Positions 39,401 through 51,200 of a DNA stretch of 62,000 bases are shown here, in pieces. A program made the position numbers and the translations under genes. This DNA is from Bugula neritina (lineage: Eukaryota > Bryozoa > Gymnolaemata > Cheilostomatida > Bugulidae). How positions within the stretch are numbered: the first letter of the stretch is position 1; every line of letters starts with the position of its first letter. The DNA lies in the NCBI GenBank assembly GCA_964035545.1, contig OZ037773.1, forward strand, positions 3,913,251 to 3,975,250, written 5' to 3'. The notes beneath the pieces are model-generated. The model did not search any database and was not told the origin of the DNA. It saw nothing but the letters and a program-made list of their open reading frames with translations.

Positions 39401-42400
39401 GATACTCATAGTATAGTTACCGGATACAAATGTTGACTGAAGTGCTTTCTCATTGAGTTTATGCCAGCCACTCTGTCTGGAGAAAAGCTGATGGTAGAAG
39501 GTGTCAAGGTGAGACAACTGCTTGCTGACATTGCTACGACCTTCAATGCATACGTATCAACGCATAATACAATAATGAGTTTACATTTGGAAAGGCACCC
39601 AGTGGAAACATAACTTCAAAGTACAAATTTGTGTGTCCCATAAAAATTAAACAATAACAACTACTAAATAAGCTGGTAGAAATTATTAGACAACTCAAAT
39701 AAAATGCTTTAAGATAAAATAATCTCAAAACAACAGCTTCAATACAGTCATTGTAAATCAATTTAAATAAATAAAAACAACCCTACCAAAACTCATGAAC
39801 ACAGCTAAGCATAGCTAAGTATGTAATCTACTCACACAGTGGTACAGGCAGAAACTTCACATAATTCAGGCAATCAGAAGACTTGCCAGAGAACGTCTTT
39901 GTAAACTCATCCAACGTCTACAAAGTGAGACGAAATAATCAACTAGTAACAGAACCGACATCAGCTGCTGTTTGCTACCAGCTGCTTGCTGTTTGCTGCC
40001 AACTAGTGAGGTATAGAGAAAGGCTATAGTACATCTTGATAGGACTAGGCAGTGTATGTATTGACAGACATGAAAGAAGAAATAAATTATAAACCTATCT
40101 GTGTTTTCATTCAAATGAACTTATAAACATAATAATACAAAGATGTAGTTACCAGCGTTTAATACAGAATCAAATTGACTTTTGGTACCAGGACCCTGGC
40201 TGTGGTAACTTAGCCCAATGTCATTATCTATTCATAACAATGACGTCTAAATATCAGAGAGTTTGAGATGAAGAAAATAATAACTTGATATGTCAAAACT
40301 TGGCGTGTTTTTGTATATTAAGTAGCCCAGAATAAAACTGTTGAACCCTTTATCTATGCAGAATTACCTGTTATACCATATATTATAGCATACATATGCA
40401 TAATATACATAATATACTATGCAATATGTTATACAATATATGCAAACAAAGTGATACCTGATTGAAGAAGTTGTCTCCACCAATAAGCAGGACTTTGATT
40501 GAAGTGCTACTGGAGTTGTTGGTCCAACTGAAACATGGGAAGATAACTTACAAGCGATAAACAATGTACAGAATGCCTGGGATATATCAGATAAACACAG
40601 CATCTTATATTATACAGGGAAAGCTGAATAACTTAGAAACATGGCAAGTTGAACCATTAGGTAACGTCCAGGCATTTAGAATATAAAGTATAAATGAACC
40701 ATGATCATAGTATAGCTTAAGAGTCAAGGCTTCACACAGCGATGTTGCTCCACAAATTGTAGGTCAGTAGGCTAAATGTAACTAGTGTGGTTAAAAATGT
40801 GTAAATTAATTTTATAGTTCTAGAGTCTACTAAATTTCAGTGAGATTAGCCAGTTGCCTCATACATATGTATTCCATTTATTGCACTTGAAGCTACATTT
40901 CACATGTTGTGGAGATTTACCAATGTACATGAGTACATTAAATTGCAATAACATTAATTAGTAGAAATAGTAAACATGTCTATGTGATAAATTTGAAAGC
41001 TTTACTCATTTAATTCATTTCAAATTAACAAATGTATGACAAGTAAAAATTATAGAAGAAAATGGTTGAAACTAAGAATAATGCAAATTATATTGATTGA
41101 TTAGTTTCAAATAGAATTATGCATTGCTCACTGTATACATTACATCATATACCATACTGTGTACTATGTAGTACCTTACTCATTACTATATAATATACTA
41201 TATACTATGTAGTACCTTACTAATTACTATATAATATACTATATACTATGTAGTACCTTACTAATTACTATATAACATACTATATACTATGTAGTACCTT
41301 ACTAATTACTATATAATATACTATATACTATGTAGTACCTTACTAATTACTATATAACATACTATATACTATGTAGTACCTTACTAATTACTATATAATA
41401 TACTATATACTATGTAGTACCTTACTAATTACTATATAACATACTATATACTATGTAGTACCTTACTAATTACTATATAACATACTATATACTATGTAGT
41501 ACCTTACTAATTACTATATTATATACTATATACTATGTAGTGACTTACTACTTATATTATATACTATATACTATGTAATGACTTACTACGACTGAATTGC
41601 TAGACTCATGTGTCTGATAAATTCTCTCAACTCTTCCTTCTCAGCTATTCGCAGAGCTGTCTGACCAGGAGAACTATTAACTATTTGGTAGATCAGATGA
41701 GCCTGCAATAAATGTATGCATAGCATCTGTCTTAAATGTAGCACATGTTAAACACGTTGAACATGTGCTACATTTACAGAGTTTACTACATATACCATGC
41801 ACACATTTTTTATTCTACACTGACCACATTAATTACACATATACATGTATATATTATATGTAGTATAGTGTATGTAAGGTGCAGTGTATGGGATGCACGT
41901 AGTGTATGTAGTGTGTGTAGTGTAGTGTGTGTAGTGTGCAGTATAAAGTACATGTGTTAAAACCAGTGTCCAGTGTAGTGTAAATAGTGTAGTGTACGTA
42001 GTGTGTAGTGTACGTAGTGTGTAGTGTACGTAGTGTGTAGTGTACATAGTGTACATAGTGTGTAGTGTACATAGTGTAGTGTACGTAGTGTGTAGTGAGC
42101 AGTAGCAGTAATACATGGGGAGTATATATTGTGTGTAGCAGTCAACTGCTAGTCACTCACCACGGGGTAATAGGAGTTACCTCCACTCTCATCTACTAAG
42201 TATAATACTTCGGGCAGCGAATGAGTGCTGTCTTTAAATAGCTCACCAAGTTGCAAGGAATCCACAGCCTGCATGAAGCAAACACAAATTACGTAGTGAA
42301 AAACGTTTTTGACATACAAATAGTTGTAACATATACACAGTTGTAGCATATACACAGTTGTAACATACACATACACACATAATACTAACATACAAATAGT

Positions 42401-45400
42401 TGTAATACATACATAGCTGTATCGTACTCACAGATGTAAAGTACGCACAGCTGTAGTATACACATAGTACTAACATACACACATAGTACTAACATACACA
42501 CACATAGTACTAACATACACACATAGTACTAACATACACACATAGTACTAACATACCCACATAGTACTAACATACACACATAGTACTAACATACACATAG
42601 TACTAACATACACATAGTACTAACATACACACATAGTACTAACATACACACATAGTACTAACATACACACATAGTACTAACATACACATAGTACTAACAT
42701 ACACACATAGTACTAACATACCCACATATAGTGCGTATTTACACAAATAGAACTGGATGTAATATAAGAACTCACAGATTCAGGGCTGGTGACATGGTCA
42801 GCCGCGGAGGCAGCAGTAATCTCGCTGGTGGTGAAGACGTCATCAAGTGTGTACGGAGTGACAGAGTGAGCATCTTGTAGCGGGGAAAGTACGCCTGCTT
42901 CACCCGTATTACTCTGTGTGACCGAGAATAGATGGGAAACGGAATATAGCATGTTGTGAATAACGTTATGTATTGATACACAAAGTCATGAGTATGATCC
43001 CCAGCAAATGGTGGTGCTACTGCGACTGTTATAACTATTTAGAAATGAGTACGTTTTAAAAATACATTTTATTCTATGTGTGAATCAAACTGTAATAACG
43101 AGGGAGATAACCACCAAAGCATTCTCATTGCAGAATCTAAAACCAAATTTACATTACAACATATCATGACGAAATGATGTGTTGCCTACATGACATTAAT
43201 ATATAAATGTAAATAGTGAAATTAGAGAAAAGCAGAACAAAAATGCGTTTATTGCAATATGATCTTGTAACATATTACATTGATACAAATATCACTATCT
43301 AAATTTGCATACAGTTGAAAGCCCCTCACAAGACAAATGTTGCCTAGGCAACACAATGCGTTGCCTAGTAACACGATGCGTTGCCTAGCAACACATACAG
43401 TTGAAAGTCACTCACACTGAACATAGACCTGGAGAGAGAGCTCTCTCTGTCAGACTTGCTGGGACGTCTCATGGTGTCAACCGAGGTGGTCTCGCTGCTG
43501 TCAAAGTACTGGGTAAGAGTCGGACGACGCAGAGACCGCACGCTGATGTTGTCCTGCTCATTCTCGGAGTCATCCGACAGATCTTCCAGCTCGTCAAACA
43601 GCTCGTCCAGATTAGAGGAGGACGGGGCTCCCTCGGCTGACTCTTGTCTCTCCAGAACCGTGAGAATGTGCTTCTGAAAGCAACCAATCAAATGCCACAC
43701 TTGAAAACTCAAGCAAATTTATAGTCACCATTCCTGTGAGAAACCCCCTGATAAAAAGGGTTTTGTTCAAGTGGGCTAAAGACTTATTTAGATGAGGCAA
43801 AGAAGCAATTATGACTGGATGCTCTTCCTAACATCACCAATGACTTTTACTGGGGTTTGAACCCATGACTTTGTGTTTGCTAAGTCAAACACTTTAACCC
43901 CTAGAGCATGGCTGTTCCTTGTGCGCCACACTTAAAAACAATGAGATTAACTTTATTAAATCATTTTAACTTTTAAATTTGTCTCTTGAGATGTATAAAA
44001 ATACAGCTTTAGATACAACTCTAAGTATATAATTATGAGATAGTGAATAGTCATTGGTTACAATTTGTGACCTTTTTTCACTTTAAACTTTGTAAAAGGT
44101 TTGTTCACCTCAGCCACATCTGATGACTTGAATCGGCGCAACAGACGGGCAATCTTTTGTTTAAAGTTGGTCTGTTCCCTGATCGGCGGGACCTCATCAT
44201 CTGAGCAGAGTTCGTCCAGAGACAAATCATCATCCATCATATCGTCTTCTTCGTCATCTGACTCCGGTGAAGGGTCTGAAAGAGCCAATCAGAGAGGGAA
44301 TTAGAACTCAGCCAATTAAAATTAAATAAAAAAATACAGCAAATTAAAGATTAACCCCACTTTAGTTATTAAAGTAATATCAAAATTGAATAAAATAGAA
44401 CACAACCAATCAAACTGAAGCAGAGTAGAATAAAATTAACCGAATTGGAGTTACTAAAATAAAATCGTCGCAGAAGTAAGTAGAAGGTAGTTAGCGGTTT
44501 CAAAGAAAGAAAGAGACCATAAAAAGTAATGTTTTGGCGGAAGTTTATGCAGGCACATAACTTTCTGACCGTTACTAGCATTTATTTCCTATTTTGGCAT
44601 GAACCATGTAAATATAAGCGCGTAAGCGACATGCTTACGTAAATAGCAATAGCATTCAGTACTACATAATGGTAAGCCTATTTGACTGGTAGTTTCAGAC
44701 TACTGGTTGCTAAAAGAGACAATTACTTATGACAACTAGAGAGTTGGGTGTTGACTGGTAGTTTCAGACTACCGCTGGGAAAACAGGCCCATTTTGTCAG
44801 GCAATTAGCGCATTTATGACGTTGGGTTGGGTGATGTGTTGAGAGTTGAGGCCACCTCAAGATAATAGTGAGCACCAAGTGCACAGACAGACTAACCAGC
44901 TCCTGAAAGAGAGGCTCCTTTGTTATCCACTTCATAGCTCACTGGCTTGGAGGTTATATTCTGTAACGTTATCACAGCTACTATCTTGTTCTCTTTATTA
45001 TATAAATCCAAATCCAAATCTTTTGGCTGTTGTAAAACCTGAAACAAAATAATAAAATAATATAAACAAGAAGTACAGATGTGAAATACTTGGAAATATT
45101 TAAACTAAATAAAATAAAGTAATAATAAAACTTGAGGACCAGCGCACCTGGGAGAGATCGATAATGCCCATAGCTAGAGTTTTATAGCCTATCAAAGTTC
45201 GGTTCTTGTATTTGTTTCTTCTTTGCAATGCCACTTGCAAATTATTCACATCCCGTTTTAAAAAATGGGCATACTGAAAAAAATGTTATGAAATAAATTT
45301 AAAACCATAATGTCATAAGCATATATGAAATGGTCGATTGTCAATTTATCTATTGTTTTATATAGCTAAGGGATAAATTTGAGGAACAAATAAAGAAAAA

Positions 45401-45927
45401 AAAGTTTAGAAATACCTGCATTGAGAAAGTAATATCTAGAGGTGTCTCGGTCACATCTCTTAAGAGACTAATTTCTCCGGATCTTAAAATCCTTTTAGAC
45501 CCCTAAAATAGAATATTAACCAGAACTATGTAGCTCAATAATAGTATTATATAAAGTATATAAACGGCACGGTAATGCCTACGAGGTTTTGGCAAGATTG
45601 CTAATATTCTTACCACCATTTGAACAGCGATTATCACATTTCTCTTTGCATCATCATCAAAAAGTTCAGGAGAGGCTTGTACGCCAGTTACTCCAAACAT
45701 GCATAGCCTGTAAAATAAATCTATTGCGGTATTATTTTGCATACAGCATTACATACTTTACTTCTTAATCAATGAAGCTGAAATCCAGCGATTTACCTTG
45801 GAATGCAGCTGGAAGAAGTTTTATCTATCTCCCAGGAAGCAAACAGTTTCAGTGATACAGTTCTGTGTCCAGAAGATAATCCATGAGACTGAGTTGTGGT
45901 GGTGGTGCTATTGGAGTTGTCGCCCAT
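35231..45927 (-). CDS. PACS: Phosphofurin acidic cluster sorting protein (PACS1/2 family)
   Basis: Nineteen exons join in frame to 799 residues: 45927-45797, 45707-45614, 45502-45416, 45273-45148, 45038-44897, 44275-44109, 43673-43416, 42913-42776, 42268-42161, 41702-41587, 40527-40458, 39917-39836, 39540-39421, 38051-37906, 37567-37507, 36986-36887, 36779-36580, 35630-35499 and 35352-35231. PACS proteins recognise phosphorylated acidic-cluster cargo (such as furin) and connect it to AP-1, AP-3 and COPI for trans-Golgi/endosome sorting. Visible hallmarks: [19 protein letters not shown] at the N-terminus; the cargo-binding region over residues 44-146 ([19 protein letters not shown]); an acidic Ser/Asp/Glu cluster with CK2-type sites at about 194-226; and the conserved C-terminus ([17 protein letters not shown], then [18 protein letters not shown]). 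It is shorter than vertebrate PACS (about 890-960 aa). Six or more introns carry tandem repeats at their 5' ends. Family assignment is secure; a single ancestral PACS is likely. Confidence 0.95.
35753..36573. repeat. (TAG)n trinucleotide array at the 5' end of PACS intron 17
   Basis: About 820 bases of GTA/TAG/CAG triplets. In gene orientation the array starts within ten bases of the donor of exon 17. A compound block (including gtgagcag, tggtagtag and gagtaaaag variants) occurs twice, about 360 bases apart, so there is higher-order duplication. Ser-, Val- and Thr/Leu-rich open frames here are artefacts. Confidence 0.97.
37600..37900. repeat. 38-bp minisatellite at the 5' end of PACS intron 14
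   Basis: About eight units of agagtatatcatatgataac followed by acagtataatgagaatag. In gene orientation the first (partial) unit begins at the gtaggttatc donor of exon 14. Confidence 0.93.
38283..39420. repeat. 22-bp minisatellite containing the exon 13 donor site (PACS intron 13)
   Basis: About 51 units of agatactcatagtatagtt plus act. In gene orientation each unit contains gtaactatac, and the unit touching exon 13 supplies the actual 5' splice site. Variants (cagtat, cagagt, catagtac) recur in patterned blocks, suggesting multi-unit duplications. Confidence 0.97.
41160..41586. repeat. 41-bp minisatellite containing the exon 10 donor site (PACS intron 10)
   Basis: About ten units of ctatgtagtaccttactaat followed by tactatataatatactatata. 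In gene orientation the units carry gtaag, and the unit abutting exon 10 provides its gtaagt donor. Two shorter units lie next to the exon. Confidence 0.95.
41860..42100. repeat. tagtgtgtagtgtacg-type minisatellite (PACS intron 9)
   Basis: Short degenerate units of gtagtgtacgtagtgt, beginning about 60 bases inside intron 9 from the exon 9 donor. Confidence 0.85.
42310..42725. repeat. Minisatellite of acatagtactaacatacac units (PACS intron 8)
   Basis: About 14 units of 17-21 bases at 42460-42725, continuing as looser atacacagttgtaac units to 42310. In gene orientation the array begins about 50 bases after the exon 8 donor and fills most of the intron. Confidence 0.9.
43339..43392. promoter_or_regulatory. 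Three tandem RFX X-box-like palindromes in PACS intron 7
   Basis: GTTGCCTAGGCAAC (43339-43352), GTTGCCTAGTAAC (43360-43372) and GTTGCCTAGCAAC (43380-43392) each fit the X-box form GTNRCC-N(0-3)-RGYAAC. They are spaced 21 and 20 bases apart within a short tandem repeat, starting about 24 bases after the exon 7 donor. RFX factors commonly drive ciliary genes. Whether these sites are bound is unknown. Confidence 0.6.
43712..43919 (-). mobile_element. tRNA-derived SINE, copy B (PACS intron 6)
   Basis: Same body and orientation as copy A: minus strand box A region with ctaggggtta, box B GGTTCAAACCC, then the agcatccagtcat and aacccttttt segments. More diverged than copy A in the tRNA-like head. 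It lies in the PACS sense orientation. Confidence 0.8.
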
Positions 45928-48298
45928 TGCAACATAAAGTTGCCAAAGACTATAAAATATACTACATGTAATATTCAGTGTTGGAGAGATTCTAGCTAGT
46001 AATAATAATATTACCATTCTGTTACAAAAGAGGACAATTCAACGCCGATTATTTATAAATAGTAATGATTAATCTCACCACTAATAAATGATTTACATAT
46101 CTTGTGGATGTTTTAATCTACTTTTAGTGAACAAGATATTACTGTTAGTACGAATATGTTATACGTAATTTGAAATAAACCAAAAAATTGCAATATATAA
46201 AACCTGTTCACCATAACTATAGTCTAGAAAGAATCAAGTATAAGGTATAAGTGAAGTAAACTATAAGCCAAAGATTCTTTAGTTTTATTGACAATAAACT
46301 AATGGATAAATGGCAACATGATTAATTTCTTAATTACATGATTATTATTACTAATACTATAAGCATTAGTATTACTCAACAGGCTAATATTACTAGTATA
46401 ATTATATGTATTCTTTCCAAGTCTTAATATATTATTATTTCAAGGTACTGAATATCAAAGTCAAACCATAATATAAATAATAAAAAATATACGCCATATT
46501 ATCATTATGATCACATTTGTGAATACTAAATACTAACCATAATAATAATTATACCTGTAATAGTAATACTAATTATTAAGTCTTAACGCTAACAGTTACT
46601 CATTCTAAAAGTAAGAGTAAAACTAAGAGTATCAGCATCAGTATGACACTGTGACTGTGAGTATTAGTATAATATGACTATGACTATGAGTATGACTATC
46701 AGTATCACTCTATAACATTAACAATGAGCATAAGTATGTATAAAGCTTTACTTATTTTCAATTAGCTAGAATCATAATGTTGTAACTATAGACATAGTAA
46801 TAGTTAAACTTAATTGTAATAACATCTATAACTATAAACTATAAAGTATAATCATAATGATAATGCATATCTCAGAGGCATAACCATAAGTAATTCACTA
46901 ACAGTAACAACTACTATCAATAGTAATAGTAATACTAATACTAATAGTAATACTCTAATTTAATCATTTATATTTTATTTTAATTTAATTATTTATATTA
47001 TTAATATTATTATATTAACTTTAAGTATTAACTATTAGTATTAAGTGATTAACTTTAACTTTAAGACTAAGCAGCAAGTGTTACTATTAGTTCTACAATC
47101 AATATTATTGTTAAACATAAACCTGGCAGCAAAGTTTGCCAAGCTAGCATATTATTATGATAATGTTAATAACTACCCGCAGTGGGAAATCTCCCTCGAT
47201 CACAATAACTATTCCCCGAGCTATCGATATCAAGTTCAAACAAGATATTATCTTAGCATACTATCTATTTATCTGATTACTACAGTCTATTGAGGTTTCC
47301 GGTTATGGTCTAGATAGCAACTACTACCGAAATGCTGTCACTTAAAAGATTTTGCTAAATTTTTTAAAAAAAAATTTTGACTAAAATGTCAATAATATAA
47401 TTTATTATAATTTAAAATGTTGAACAAATAGTGTACTTTAATTTTTTTTCTTACTGTAGCTTTTGCCGATTGCAACATCATTAACTTTTTATCCTTTTCC
47501 GGTTTTGAAAATTGGTAGGTGTATCAATTCAATTTCATTTTCAATAATAATAATAATTATCTTTTTCATTTTTCTAAGCATTAGCATATTTCTAGTACGT
47601 AAATAATATCTATCATTATTATAGACTAATTGAGTTACGCTTGAAAATTATTTCAAAATTTTGCTGCCAAATGGTCACTAAAATTGTAACAGTTAGTGTT
47701 ACAGTAACTTGAATTCTTTATTTTTTAAACTAAAACTTAAAGTTGAAGTTGAACTTTTACTTTGCCTTAACCTTCAAGTTGAAGTGCACTGTAACTAATC
47801 AACTATAAGTATAACTGCAAGATTATGAATTTCGGTTTATCACTTCAAGTTCAACGACAACTGTGTCTGCTGCACTAACGTAACAGTAACTAACACTAAC
47901 AGTATGAGTAACTGACCAACAGCAACTCAGACAGTCAGAGTCCCTGTCGTTGTCAGTCACACTGACACTGGTACTAGTAGTGGTAGGCTTAGGTCAGTAG
48001 GTCTACCGTGTAGTTGTAGAACGACTACTATTAGTGAACTACTACTACTAGTACATATAAAAAATAATCAAAGTGCTTTAATATAAATAACGTTAACAAT
48101 AACTTATTGTTTGTAGTGACACTAGCTAAAGATGTGAGCTTTTCACTTGCTGACTAGCACTAGGCCTAATTACTATAAGCATACAAATTTAATCACTACT
48201 AGTGGAATAATTAGTAGTAAGCTGAATAATCCTTTCAGTCATTATCTAGCTGACCGCCAGCTAATTGTGTTCTTGTAGAGTATGCATATGGTTACACA
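45928..48298. promoter_or_regulatory. Divergent intergenic region between PACS and the aftiphilin-like gene
   Basis: 2,371 bases between the two start codons, which point away from each other. AT-rich with many short tta/ata and agt/act runs. No exon is supported. Both promoters and 5' UTRs must lie here or in unseen 5' exons. I could not identify a TATA box or a CpG island. Confidence 0.5.
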
Positions 48299-51200
48299 AT
48301 GAATGTGAACAAACCAGTCAGTGCTGGAAAGAAACCAGCATTTAGAAAGGAAGACTTTGTCATTAAAAATGTAAAAGACAATTCTTTTTCCCAGATTGAT
48401 TCATTCAAAGTGACAGCCAAGAAAGGTACGGTTGAATTGATTGTTTGAATATAAAATAGATTTTGTAGCCACCTGTGTAGAGTAAGGGTTGAAGTGCTAC
48501 GATTTTTTTACAGGAAGTTGCGTTTTGTTTTAGTGGAGTCTGTAGCGAATAGTCAGCAAGTTGGATATGGCTACCAAGGACAGACGAAGCACAACTTCCC
48601 AACAGCAATGCAACAGAATTTCTCTTTTAATCCACTTATGCAGACTCAAGCCTTTGCGCAGACGTCTCAGAGCACGTCGTTTAGTTCTATGCCAGGCGGG
48701 TTGCCCAATCAGCACATGATGTATTGTATGCCTGCCTCGCAAATGCTGCCAGGAGCTTATCAGATGGTGCAACAAGACTCAATGCCATACGCAGCCGCTG
48801 ACCAAAGAGTACCTGTTAGCCATGTGCCGCAAGGTGCTCTCCCTCATCATATGATGCAAGCAGCACCTGCCACTTCTGCCATGCATAATGCAGCGAATGG
48901 TGTTGAAATGCCACCCACTAGTTTCAATCAATTTTTTACTTCAAACTCAGTTAGTCATGACCCTCAAAATAGTTTCAGTCAATTCATATCCTCAACTTCT
49001 AATAACGTCACGCAAAATGTGTCCAATTGTCAGACTACTCAGAGCAGTGTTGCTTCTAGCAGCAACATGTTGCCGCCCTCAATGTGGGTACAGAACTCTC
49101 ATATGAACCAATTCTCTGATGGCAATATTCCTCCTACACCCCTAATGTCCCAACAGTTGTATCATACACAGTGGACTGGTACGCCAGCCAGTGTGGCCAC
49201 GCCTCAGTTTACAGAAAACACGGGTGACTCTATAAACGCTTCGTCATCAAAAGTTGATGACGATTTTGGTGACTTCTCTCAGGTAGGTTCCACTCTTCCC
49301 CAACAACCTGCAAACAATACAACAGATGATTTTCAAGAGTTTGCATCTTTTGGTGCACCAGTTGAGCCTTCTGCAGATAGTCACATTATAGCAGAAGCTT
49401 CTTTTGGTAATACGGGTGGCATAGTAGAGGTACCAGGGTCAGCGATGGAGGATTTTGGCGACTTTAGTCAAGTACCGGATTCTAGTAGCTCACAAATCAA
49501 GCCTCTGCCCACCTCCCTGGATGGGAAGCGTATGACTATTGTCGTTAAGAAGAATCTAGGTGCTAAAAGTGCTTCCAGCTCCAATAGACTTCCAGCACCA
49601 TCTAAGACCTCTAGTCATTCTGCTACGTCTGCCAAAGTTAAGCAGATGACAGGGCCAGGTGAGATAATGTCATCACTATTGGTATACCACGGCATAACTT
49701 TAGTACTTTAACCTGCTATATGTTCATAATCATGATGTTTTACTGTAGAAGTTTTTTCATAGTTTTCTATTTGATCCAATATACTTCGAAAATTTTAGTT
49801 TTTTTTTCAACTGTAATGAAATAATAGTTGTGTTTATAATATTGCAGTGTTCAGTCTGTTGAGTCACTGTTTCACATTTTATGTACTTGGTTGATTGTCT
49901 TTAGATAACATTTAGTTTCACTCATGATTACAATACTTAGAATTGGTTCTACTCCTAACAACAATGCTAGACTTAGTTCTACTTATGACAACAATAGTCG
50001 GACTTAGTTCCACTGGTGACAACATAACTTAGACTTGGTTCCACTCATGGCAACTATACTAGACTTAGTTCCACTTATGACAACAATACTAGACTTAGTT
50101 CCACTCATGACAACAATACTAGACTTAGTTCCACTTATGACAACAATACTAGACTTAGTTCCACTTATGACAACAATAGTTAGACTTAATTCCACTTTGT
50201 ACACTTATCTTCTACAGGTTTAGGCAACTTGGCAGAAAGTTTAGCTGCCGCAACTTCTCAACTTACTCAACCAAAACCAACTCCAATCGAAGAACAAAAA
50301 GATTTCTCTATTCTGCAAGAAGTTGTCAGTAACATTGATAAAGCTAAACTGCCGCCAATAGTAAAAGAACCAGGTTTGTATTAGTCAAGTTGCAGTGACG
50401 TTGATTTTGATTTCTTTATTTAGATTTAGTGCTGGTAGTAGAATTGTATCGTGTGTGTTGGGTCCTACCAGTTTGCTGCTTAGCCTATTTCTGTTTAGAT
50501 TTCATGTCATCATAAACCGGAAGAAATGTTAATCGCCAGCATGTTGTACACTGGGGGCTTGTTTGGGTAATTCTGCCATTATTTATTCAACTAGTCTAGC
50601 TATCTGTGATGATAGAATATAATTACTATGACAATGCATGTGTGCTGAGGCAGATGCAAGACAAAACAACAAAAGCAACTTTTTGAGTTAGCTACGAGTA
50701 TTTTCAATAAAGCATATTGTTGTGGCTATACAATGAATTACTAAAAACAGGTTTAATGTACTTTAAAATATATTTCTAATGTAATAGCTCTGTGATGATT
50801 CACATCTACTAAGTTTCTCAGAGTTAATGATGATATTTCCATACTACAAATGTTAGCTAAGTGACAGTGGATCAACTCAATATTGCAGATACTTCCTTCA
50901 CTCTGCCCGACACGCCAACCAGACTCGATGAAATCTTCCCCAAATGCACACCGAAAAGGAGTTCGCATGTTGAGGATGACACATTCCAAGATTTTGCCTC
51001 TTTCCCGTTGTATTCTGACTCTCCCGTCTCAGCACCGTCTGCCTCCACCACGACCTCTCCGTTGAATACCACCATATCTGCTGTCGACACTAGCAACTTG
51101 ACCAATGGAGAGTTTGGGAACTTTGCCAACTTTTCAACTAGTTCCACTCAGCAGGATGAAGGTTTTGGTTCGTTTGCTGCACCAGCCTCAGTCACTCCTC

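Noticed and set aside
38283-39420. CRISPR-like array of short regular repeats
   Set aside because: Units are directly contiguous without unique spacers and sit in an animal intron; it is a minisatellite.
43401-43677. Plus-strand frames opposite PACS exon 7
   Set aside because: Shadows of a conserved minus-strand exon.
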